Below, one piece after another: positions 6,835 to 12,262 of a stretch of DNA of 12,262 nucleotides. The stretch is taken from contig JADFKX010000046.1 of the NCBI GenBank assembly GCA_022564695.1, positions 1 to 12,262 of the forward strand, in the 5' to 3' direction. The first letter of the stretch is position 1. Each line of letters starts with the position of its first letter. This DNA is from Chloroflexota bacterium (GTDB taxonomy: Bacteria; Chloroflexota; Dehalococcoidia; SM23-28-2; RBG-16-64-32). The notes under the pieces were generated by a model that was not told where the DNA came from, made no database searches, and saw only the letters and a list, made by a program, of their open reading frames with translations. Made by a program: the position numbers and the translations under genes.

Positions 6835-7905
6835 CTAGTCTCCCGGCATGACCTCTACACTCTCGATGTCTTGAGTGGCCAGCTCAGGTTGAGGCCGCCG
6901 CCGGCGCGCAAGGTTGGCCCGTACGCCACCCCAAGAAACGAAGAGCAGCCCCGACAGCGCAACGAAAGCGAGGATCAGCCCGTGGACGGACACGGCAAAC
7001 GCCAGGCCCAGCGAGGACGTGACCCCCAGCAGCGCCAGCGACTGCTGCGTGAAGAATTCGAACGGCCCGATGCCGCCCAGAGACAACGGTACGGCGAGGG
7101 CAAGGTTTGCAACAGCTACTACCAGAAGATACGATTGGGGGCTCACGTCCAGGCCAAAGGCGACACCCAGAGTCCAGTAGGAGGCTGCCTCCATGACCCA
7201 GATGAGCCCGGTGAGCACGACGGCGCCCAAGAAGACACGGCCCTCCCTCAAGGCGCGCAGGCCGTGCATGAACAAGTCTAGCCTTTCCTCGACGAACGCC
7301 CGGTAGCGCCTGGGAATGACCGCGACGACGGCGCCGATGACGAATAGCCGGACCCGCTCGGAATGGGCTAAGGCAGCCACGACTCCCAACCCGATGGCAA
7401 ACAGGAGAGCCATCGAGCCGATGAGGATCGTCAGCGAGGCAGAAGAGCCGATGGCAAGCAATCCGACCGAGGCGAGCAGCACCAGGGCCAGGCCATCCAG
7501 CACCCGCTCGACTACGATGGTGCCAAAGACGGTCGAGCGGCTCAACCCTTCGCGGCGGCCCAGCGTGTGAGCGCGCCAGAACTCGCCGGCGCGCGCTGGG
7601 ATGATGTTGTTGACCATGGCCCCAATCATAAGCACTGGATACAGGCGGGCAGCAGAGGTGGCCCGGAAGGGCGAGAGCAGGACCTTCCAGCGGACGCTTC
7701 GCACCCACCAGGCCAGAGCCTGCAGCACAAGTACCGGCGCCAGCAGCACGTAGTCCACATCTCCAATACTGCTGGTGAAAGCGCTGACGTCCAGCCGGAC
7801 GTACAGGAGAACGGAGAAAATACCGGTTACGGCAAGGCCAAGGAGAACCTCGCGCCATCGAAAACGCCTGCCCGCAGCAGGCGCCGCTTCATCTGGGGCA
7901 GCCAT
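6835..7905 (-). CDS. Flippase-like multispanning membrane protein (LPG synthase TM / UPF0104 family)
   Basis: A 356-residue integral membrane protein with about seven to eight hydrophobic segments (near 19-37, 51-68, 87-103, 129-152, 157-180, 186-198, 225-250, 258-277 and 298-325). Family motifs are RWKVLLSP at 72-79, NNIIPARAGEFWR at 99-111, VERVLDG at 132-138 and PLSLGGIGPFE at 273-283. These define the membrane domain also found in MprF (lysyl-phosphatidylglycerol synthase) and in AglD-like glycosylation proteins. The MprF aminoacyl transferase domain is absent; the protein ends in a basic RRRR stretch and a short acidic tail. Next to a DPM-like glycosyltransferase, a role in moving or handling a lipid-linked sugar is the best inference, but biochemical function is unproven for most members. 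It is the first gene of the minus-strand operon, with an ATG start about 130 bases after the candidate promoter. Confidence 0.88.
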   Translation of the reverse strand: MAAPDEAAPAAGRRFRWREVLLGLAVTGIFSVLLYVRLDVSAFTSSIGDVDYVLLAPVLVLQALAWWVRSVRWKVLLSPFRATSAARLYPVLMIGAMVNNIIPARAGEFWRAHTLGRREGLSRSTVFGTIVVERVLDGLALVLLASVGLLAIGSSASLTILIGSMALLFAIGLGVVAALAHSERVRLFVIGAVVAVIPRRYRAFVEERLDLFMHGLRALREGRVFLGAVVLTGLIWVMEAASYWTLGVAFGLDVSPQSYLLVVAVANLALAVPLSLGGIGPFEFFTQQSLALLGVTSSLGLAFAVSVHGLILAFVALSGLLFVSWGGVRANLARRRRPQPELATQDIESVEVMPGD

Positions 7906-8036
7906 TGGATTCGGATCACTGGTGGCCGTCAGCCATGTCCTCCCGGCGAAAATCCTTCAGGCTCTTCACCCCGATAGGTCTATCTGGCAAGCGTCTCCGC
8001 AAAGCGGTCAGCCTAAACTATCGCCCCCGCGAATTC

Positions 8037-8055
8037 ATAGCGAGGCTATCATAGC
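8037..8055. repeat. Small palindrome and repeated half-site over the candidate -10
   Basis: ATAGC (8037-8041) and GCTAT (8045-8049) form a 5-bp inverted repeat with a 3-base spacer, and ATAGC recurs at 8051-8055. The group overlaps the proposed -10 and start region, a typical operator position. The arms are short and could be chance. Confidence 0.2.
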
Positions 8056-8072
8056 GGCGGGAGCGGTGTCAA
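8043..8072 (-). promoter_or_regulatory. Candidate sigma70-type promoter for the six-gene minus-strand operon
   Basis: Read on the minus strand, a perfect TTGACA (-35, at 8067-8072) is followed after 18 bases by TAGCCT (-10, at 8043-8048), which is preceded by TGA as an extended -10. The -10 itself is weak (3 of 6). Transcription would start near 8036, leaving a leader of about 130 bases before the flippase ATG at 7905. A TATGAT overlaps at 8048-8053 but is only 13 bases from the TTGACA. Confidence 0.45.
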
Positions 8073-8144
8073 CGACGCGATGTTCTGGTTTTGCACCCTC
8101 CAGCGTGGATACGGCCGGGGAGAGTTGGCGCCTGATGTTCCCGT

Positions 8145-8165
8145 GGCCTTGAAGACGTCAAGGCC
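8145..8165. terminator. Perfect 8-bp hairpin without a T-run, possible terminator
   Basis: GGCCTTGA (8145-8152) and TCAAGGCC (8158-8165) are exact inverse complements around a 5-base loop; a T-G wobble at 8144/8166 could extend the stem. It lies 190 bases past the methyltransferase stop and about 70 bases upstream of the next candidate promoter, so it could end the methyltransferase transcript. No T-rich tail follows on either strand, so a structural, processing or protein-binding role is equally possible. Confidence 0.4.
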
Positions 8166-8354
8166 GCTCGCCAGGTCCATATGGGGTACCCTGTTCCACA
8201 CTGATTGACGTTGAACCCAAGCCCGCATAGATCCGCCCAACCATAGCACCCTGAATGCGTGCTGGGACGGTACTGGCAGCTGCTGAGCCGCCCCCTACTC
8301 GGATACCTGGAGCCTGCGCGTTTCGCCCGGCCAGGAACGCTGACCGCTGCGCCT

Positions 8355-9128
8355 TCACCCGCCCCGACGAATGCTGTGGGCTAACCCTCGAAGGCTGCGG
8401 CCCCCTCGGGCCAGGGCCCGACTCCAGATAGGTATTTTCGGGGTGAATTCCACAACGGCCCGGACGTGGAAATAGAGCTGCGCGCCCTCTGCCCAAGGAA
8501 GGAAGGGCCCGTATGGCTCCACATGTACATTCGCCTGTCCTGAAAAGATCCTCTCCAGGGCGCCTTGCAGGATCTCAGGCGTGAAGAAGTTTACATGCGT
8601 ATTCTCTAGCAAGTGCAGAGGCATGACGTGATAGCGGAAGAGGAACGGCATTGACGCGATGTTAGGCACACTGATGACAATGTTGCGCCGAGCTATCCTG
8701 GCAGCCTCTACCAGAACTAGCTCAAACTCATCGATGTGCTCGATGGATTCGACAAGGATACAGGTATCGAACGCCTCATCGCGGAAGGCAAGGGCGCGGC
8801 CGTCCATCAAGACGACAGGACGACCGAGGGAACCCGCCGCTCTGACGACATCCTGGCTGATCTCCACCCCAATGCAGTCACTGCCCCTCTGGTTGAGCCG
8901 GTCGGTATAGGGCGCTAGGCCGCAGCCGATATCGAGAATTCGGTTCCCTGATACGCCGGCGATGAATTCGAGCAGCTCTTCGTGCACCGCATCCACGGGC
9001 GGACCCGTGTCATAGCCACTGAGATAGATGTCCTTCCGCCGCAGAACGCGGCCCAGCCTGCCGGCTTCTTCAAGCTTCGCCTGGTAGGGTAGCTCTTCGC
9101 TCACTGCACCTCTGAGATTCCTCAACAC
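8355..9128 (-). CDS. Class I SAM-dependent methyltransferase
   Basis: A 257-residue protein with a Rossmann-like methyltransferase core. Motif I is ILDIGCGLAPY at 64-74, the acidic residue ending strand 2 is Glu89 (GVEIS), motif III is near VVLMDGRALAF at 105-115, and ESIEHI at 127-132 is the post-motif helix start common in Methyltransf_11/UbiE-like enzymes. No membrane segment or extra domain is visible. The first 60 residues are helical and polar and could form a lid. The substrate is unknown; a sugar, glycan or lipid is likely from the surroundings. The start given is GTG 9126-9128 (followed by TTG, CTC codons); a second in-frame GTG at codon 9 has AGAGGT just before it. A separate promoter candidate lies just upstream and 449 non-coding bases lie downstream, so it seems to be transcribed alone. 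Confidence 0.88.
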   Translation of the reverse strand: MLRNLRGAVSEELPYQAKLEEAGRLGRVLRRKDIYLSGYDTGPPVDAVHEELLEFIAGVSGNRILDIGCGLAPYTDRLNQRGSDCIGVEISQDVVRAAGSLGRPVVLMDGRALAFRDEAFDTCILVESIEHIDEFELVLVEAARIARRNIVISVPNIASMPFLFRYHVMPLHLLENTHVNFFTPEILQGALERIFSGQANVHVEPYGPFLPWAEGAQLYFHVRAVVEFTPKIPIWSRALARGGRSLRGLAHSIRRGG

Positions 9129-9160
9129 CAGCCGGTTCGGACCCCTGGCAACTCTCAGCC

Positions 9161-9189
9161 ATCATATGGGGAAAGCGCCCGCACATCAA
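9161..9189 (-). promoter_or_regulatory. Candidate sigma70-type promoter for the methyltransferase gene
   Basis: On the minus strand TTGATG (9184-9189, 4 of 6 to TTGACA) and TATGAT (9161-9166, 5 of 6 to TATAAT) are separated by exactly 17 bases. The predicted start near 9154 lies about 26 bases before the first GTG and 50 before the second. It sits wholly in the 86-base gap after the secreted lysozyme-like gene, which supports a separate transcription unit. Confidence 0.55.
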
Positions 9190-9214
9190 GAAGACCCGTC
9201 CCGCCGTGAGCAAC

Positions 9215-11206
9215 CTACGGCGATACCTGTATCACCTGCAGCGCATTGTTCCACATCCCCGTAGCCGCGCTCCGCGCCATTACCACCAGGCGATAGAAGC
9301 CCCCGTCCAGGCCAGTAGCGTCCAACACGTAGCCCGAATTAGTGAACTGCTCGCCAAACACCGCCGCCACATCCGGACGCGGCGCTCCGTACGACGCCCC
9401 CCCCAAGAACACCGGCGCCGCCCCCGTCGGCGTCCCCGACGAGTCCGACGGGTAGGCGTACACGTGAACCGCATCCACTCCCGATCCGCTGACTGCGCCC
9501 TGGTCTATCGCCCATCCTGAGACTTGAAATGTCTGCTGAACCGTCGTCTCCGAAGGCAAATCCAATGCCATGGTTGGAGACGGTACCCGGATCGTCCGGT
9601 CCATCGCATTCCACGCCCCCGTCACCGTGCTCCGGGCATACACCACCAGGCGATAGGAGCCCCCGGCCAGGCTGGAGACGTCCAACCCGTAGCCAGAGTT
9701 AGTGAACTGCTCGCCATGCACCGCTCCCACGTCCGGCCGCGGCGCGCCGTACGGCGCCGCCCCCAGGAACACCGGCGCCGCCCCCGTCGGCGCTCCCGAA
9801 GCGTCGGCTGGGTAGGCGTAAACGTGCACCGCATCCACCCCTGTCCCACTGGCCGCCGCCTGGTCAATTGCCCACCCTGCCACCAGGAAGGGCTGCTGCA
9901 CGGTGGAGCCCCCGGCGGGCGTGTCCAGAGACATAGGTGGCGCCACTACCCGGATCACCCGGGTCTCGGCGAACCAGCTCCCGGTCAGGGTGCTGCGGCT
10001 GTATACCACGATGGTATGGAACCCCGGGGTCAATACTCGGGCGGCCAGGCCAAACCCCGACTCAACAAAACCGGGGTTCCCGAAGAACGTGGCCACGTCA
10101 GACCGCAATGACCCGTACGCCGCCGCCCCCAAGAACACCGGTTGCCCCGTAGCCGTGCCGAAGACATCCGAAGGGTAGGCGTAGATGTGGATAGCGTCGA
10201 TCCCCGTGTCACTGGGCGCAGCGTAGTCCACCGACCACCCGGTGATGTCGAACGGCAGCCCGACCTCGCCGCTCTGTGGAGCTTCGATGGTGATGGGCGT
10301 CGGCAGCGAACCCGACGTGGGATCCGTGTGGGCTGGCTGAGGGGTGGGCATGTTCATTCCTTCCCCGAAGCCGTCAAACGGGGGCACCGAGGCAGGCAGA
10401 GTCACGGGGATCGGGGGCCACAGATCCACCCCATCAACGACAGGCGGATGCCTCACACACCCTAGAACCAGCTCCTGGTAGGGAAACTGGCTACGGTTGT
10501 GGTTGAAACCGTCGGAGACGTTGCAGCTATACTCCCCTCGCAACGGCTCAGCGCTGCTAGGATGGTTGCCTGAGACGAAGCCGTTGTAGCTCCACAGGGC
10601 GTAGTACCAGTCCTCCAGGATCGCGGCTTCGCCGTTGCCCACTAGAGGACGCCACTCGGGAGCCAGGTTCCACTTGCCGATGAGGGTCTTCACCCCAAAG
10701 GCGATGTTATGAGTGTAGCTGGTGGCTATTGGCACCTGGGCGTCGTTGTAGACATCAGGATCGGTGGAGCTCTGCACCATGCCTATGCCGGCGAGGGGAA
10801 ACACCCCCGGCGCCGTGATCTGCATGATGCCATAGCCGCAGTCGAACGAAATGAGCGGGGCGCCACCCTCGGCCTGCCGCCAGCTAGCCTCAATCCAGCC
10901 GATAGCCTTAAGCAGCGTCGGTGGCACGTGGGGTTGCTGCAGGCTGCGAGCATCGGCTGGCCCCGTCTCCAGAGCCGTCAACCCGAAGTACTGGTGGCCC
11001 GGGAAGAGGTTGTTGAAGCCGGCGGCGTTGAAAGCAGCGGTGATGAGCCCGTTAGAAGGCTGAGACCCGCCAACGCTGGAGGGAACGGCACATCCGGCGG
11101 CCGAAGCTGGGGGCGGTGACCAGGGGCTGTCCGGGGTTGTTGCCAGGAGGGACAGTAGGGACAGGACGCCCACCGTCATGGTTACTACTAAGAGTTTATT
11201 GATCAT
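9215..11206 (-). CDS. Secreted lysozyme/transglycosylase-like protein with three C-terminal repeats
   Basis: A 663-residue exported protein. A Lys and a hydrophobic stretch (residues 4-23) form a signal peptide, with likely cleavage near the ASAAG at 34-38. Residues 45-215 look like a lysozyme-fold (SLT-type) domain: Glu106 in IGWIEASW fits the catalytic glutamate, followed by DCGYGIMQIT at 122-131 and YYALWSYNGF near 201-210. It may cleave or bind peptidoglycan; activity is an inference. Four cysteines (39, 123, 228, 250) could form disulfides outside the cell. A Pro-rich linker (about 255-303) leads to three repeats of about 120 residues. The start ATG at 11204-11206 gives a normal signal peptide and overlaps the upstream stop by 11 bases; a TTG at 11224 would add six residues and is less likely. 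There is no cell-wall anchor or membrane segment at the C-terminus. Confidence 0.82.
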   Translation of the reverse strand: MINKLLVVTMTVGVLSLLSLLATTPDSPWSPPPASAAGCAVPSSVGGSQPSNGLITAAFNAAGFNNLFPGHQYFGLTALETGPADARSLQQPHVPPTLLKAIGWIEASWRQAEGGAPLISFDCGYGIMQITAPGVFPLAGIGMVQSSTDPDVYNDAQVPIATSYTHNIAFGVKTLIGKWNLAPEWRPLVGNGEAAILEDWYYALWSYNGFVSGNHPSSAEPLRGEYSCNVSDGFNHNRSQFPYQELVLGCVRHPPVVDGVDLWPPIPVTLPASVPPFDGFGEGMNMPTPQPAHTDPTSGSLPTPITIEAPQSGEVGLPFDITGWSVDYAAPSDTGIDAIHIYAYPSDVFGTATGQPVFLGAAAYGSLRSDVATFFGNPGFVESGFGLAARVLTPGFHTIVVYSRSTLTGSWFAETRVIRVVAPPMSLDTPAGGSTVQQPFLVAGWAIDQAAASGTGVDAVHVYAYPADASGAPTGAAPVFLGAAPYGAPRPDVGAVHGEQFTNSGYGLDVSSLAGGSYRLVVYARSTVTGAWNAMDRTIRVPSPTMALDLPSETTVQQTFQVSGWAIDQGAVSGSGVDAVHVYAYPSDSSGTPTGAAPVFLGGASYGAPRPDVAAVFGEQFTNSGYVLDATGLDGGFYRLVVMARSAATGMWNNALQVIQVSP
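9224..10294 (-). repeat. Three tandem ~120-residue repeats within the secreted protein gene
   Basis: The copies run at about 10294-9944, 9937-9584 and 9577-9224. Each has the order GW-(A/S)-(I/V)-D, then GVDA(V/I)H(V/I)YAYP, PVFLG-A-(A/S)YG--R-DV, FTNSGY or equivalent, and (R/H)-(L/T)-(I/V)VV--RS-TG-W. The pattern looks like a beta-sandwich surface repeat. The last two copies are in exact 360-base register; by hand count about 151 of 180 bases agree between 9301-9480 and 9661-9840 (about 84 percent). The first copy is more divergent and one codon longer. Confidence 0.9.
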
Positions 11207-12262
11207 CGCTGGCCAACCAGCCAATGAAGGTTACCTCAGCATCATCGGCTAAAGCCAAGCGCTGGCGTTGTCCACCAGCGGATATAAGGCTCAGATGCGG
11301 CCGGCGCCGTACCGGAAACTCGGCGAATTCCTGAACAACAAGGAGATCGCCCTGGGGCGACCACGCCACAGGAACATCGAACCCCTGCTCCGGTCCCGGT
11401 AGCTGCTCCGTCGCTCCGCCAGAGAGAGAGACGTTAAACACCCCGTTCCCGTTGTCACCAGGAGCCGTGCCCAGCGTGATCAACTCTTGCCCGGCGCGCC
11501 AGACAGGGCTGAACAGCTCCCGGTCCGTAGGCAAGCCCTCAGCCTCCAGGCGAAGTTGGGAGCCGTCCTCCAGATCCAGCACCCATAGCTCCCATTCCCC
11601 TTCCCCCGTCTGATTGACGAACGTCACTCGCTCACCATCAGGGGAGAGCTGCCAGTCGCGAGCGACGCCGTCCACGGTCGCTATCTCACGGCGTGAGGCA
11701 TCAGCGACGCTGACGGCGAAGATATCGGTGCCCCCTTCCCCCACTTGAGCGACGTAGAATGAGTCACCCGTGGGAGCGTAGGCTAGAGGGAACATTGACA
11801 CTACATTCTCCATGCTTAGCAAAAGCGATGAGACCTTGTCTGCTAGATTGACGCTGAACAGGCTATATCTGTTACGCTGCCGGTCAATGTTTTGAAACAC
11901 AAGAGCGCCGCTGTCCGGGGACCATATCGGCGCCAGACGCACGTCAGCCCCTTGGGCTAGAAGCTGAGGTTCGCCACCTGCTCTAGGAAACAGCCAGACC
12001 TCAGCCTCGGCACTGGACCCTTCTTCAGGGTTAGAGAGGCTCGGTGGCAGCAGCGTGTAGGCCACCCATCGACCGTCAGGAGAGAGAGATGCGCTGATGC
12101 CCCAGAAGGGCGCGTGAGCGATAGTCGCAATAGCCTGAGGCGCATGGAGTTGCGACGCAGGCGCAAGCCAGAGCGTGTCCTCCGTCTCGCCGAACTGGGT
12201 GTACAGGAGGGCAAGCTCACCGGCGGGCTCGGGAGCGGGAGGCACACCGGCCTGGGGAGGGG
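11196..12262 (-). CDS. TolB-like six-bladed beta-propeller protein, N-terminus outside window
   Basis: The frame is open through the right edge, so the GTG at 12243-12245 is probably internal; about 354 codons are visible. The visible start is Pro-rich (PPQAGVPPAPEPAG), as in a linker after a signal peptide or membrane segment. Six PD40/WD40-like blade signatures follow, counted from that GTG: SLSPDGRWVAY (53-63), IWSPDSGALVF (107-117), AYAPTGDSFYV (155-165), QLSPDGERVTF (199-209), a weaker PVWRAGQELIT (247-257), and AWSPQGDLLVV (294-304). This is the fold of the TolB C-terminal domain and of many secreted binding proteins. No peptidase domain follows; the protein ends soon after the sixth blade. 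It probably acts as an extracytoplasmic binding or scaffold protein. Its TAA overlaps the start of the lysozyme-like gene, so both are likely made together. Confidence 0.82.
   Translation of the reverse strand, partial: PPQAGVPPAPEPAGELALLYTQFGETEDTLWLAPASQLHAPQAIATIAHAPFWGISASLSPDGRWVAYTLLPPSLSNPEEGSSAEAEVWLFPRAGGEPQLLAQGADVRLAPIWSPDSGALVFQNIDRQRNRYSLFSVNLADKVSSLLLSMENVVSMFPLAYAPTGDSFYVAQVGEGGTDIFAVSVADASRREIATVDGVARDWQLSPDGERVTFVNQTGEGEWELWVLDLEDGSQLRLEAEGLPTDRELFSPVWRAGQELITLGTAPGDNGNGVFNVSLSGGATEQLPGPEQGFDVPVAWSPQGDLLVVQEFAEFPVRRRPHLSLISAGGQRQRLALADDAEVTFIGWLASDDQ

Larger units (their letters stand above)
7906..8354. other. 449-base non-coding gap between methyltransferase and flippase genes
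   Basis: No frame here has recognisable protein features; the longest minus-strand frame (8158-8496) mostly overlaps the methyltransferase gene in another frame. Identifiable content is a candidate promoter with a small palindrome (8037-8072) and a perfect hairpin (8145-8165), both listed separately. I see nothing convincing between 8166 and 8354, and no tRNA or small RNA that I can support. Confidence 0.6.

Noticed and set aside
6884..7858. A 324-codon minus-strand frame overlapping the flippase-like gene
   Set aside because: It is a shifted reading of the same DNA. The other frame has membrane segments and family motifs; this one is Arg/Gly/His-rich with no motif.
8158..8496. A 112-codon minus-strand frame reaching into the long intergenic gap
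   Set aside because: Half of it overlaps the methyltransferase in another frame, and the remainder has low-complexity composition and no recognisable feature.
9524..10111. A 195-codon plus-strand frame antisense to the repeat region
   Set aside because: Its Arg/His/Pro-rich repeats merely mirror the tandem repeats of the coding strand.
11207..11224. TTG start that would extend the lysozyme-like protein by six residues
   Set aside because: The ATG at 11204-11206 gives a normal positively charged signal-peptide start and a shorter overlap with the upstream gene.
12243..12245. GTG as the start of the propeller protein
   Set aside because: The frame stays open to the window edge and begins with a Pro-rich linker without a signal peptide, so the true start is likely outside the window.

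Overview
The window is high-GC, gene-dense bacterial DNA devoted mainly to sugar-nucleotide and envelope-glycan chemistry. I see no rRNA, tRNA, CRISPR array, integrase or transposase. GC-rich codon use, frequent GTG starts and the mix of protein families would fit a Chloroflexota (Dehalococcoidia-like) genome, but this is a guess from family flavour; no phylogenetic marker gene is present.

Left end, plus strand (3-1504): three tightly packed genes form one operon that enters from outside the window. They are the C-terminus of a phosphoheptose-isomerase-like SIS protein, a GmhB-type HAD phosphatase with a complete zinc-binding motif, and a small transaldolase. Together they suggest supply of sedoheptulose 7-phosphate and its conversion toward an activated heptose. 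The rest of that pathway (kinase, nucleotidyltransferase) would have to lie to the left.

Centre, minus strand (7905 down to 1657): six genes run head to tail with gaps of at most 85 bases and one 4-base overlap. In transcription order they are a flippase-like multispanning membrane protein (LPG-synthase TM family), a DPM-like family 2 glycosyltransferase, a Gfo/Idh/MocA oxidoreductase, a GalE-like epimerase, a nucleotide-sugar-dehydrogenase homologue and a classical SDR. A candidate TTGACA promoter precedes them. The set reads as a pathway that modifies a nucleotide sugar and places a sugar on a lipid carrier or lipid. The most unusual feature is that the dehydrogenase homologue has lost its catalytic cysteine and two other catalytic positions, and the SDR next to it lacks the classical catalytic serine. 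The product is therefore unlikely to be an ordinary uronic acid.

Right part, minus strand: a class I methyltransferase (9128-8355) has its own well-spaced candidate promoter. It is followed by a 449-base gap that holds a perfect 8-bp hairpin and the promoter of the six-gene operon. Beyond it are a secreted lysozyme/transglycosylase-like protein with three tandem C-terminal repeats (11206-9215) and, overlapping it by 11 bases, a TolB-like beta-propeller protein that runs off the right edge. These last two look like a translationally coupled pair of extracytoplasmic proteins.
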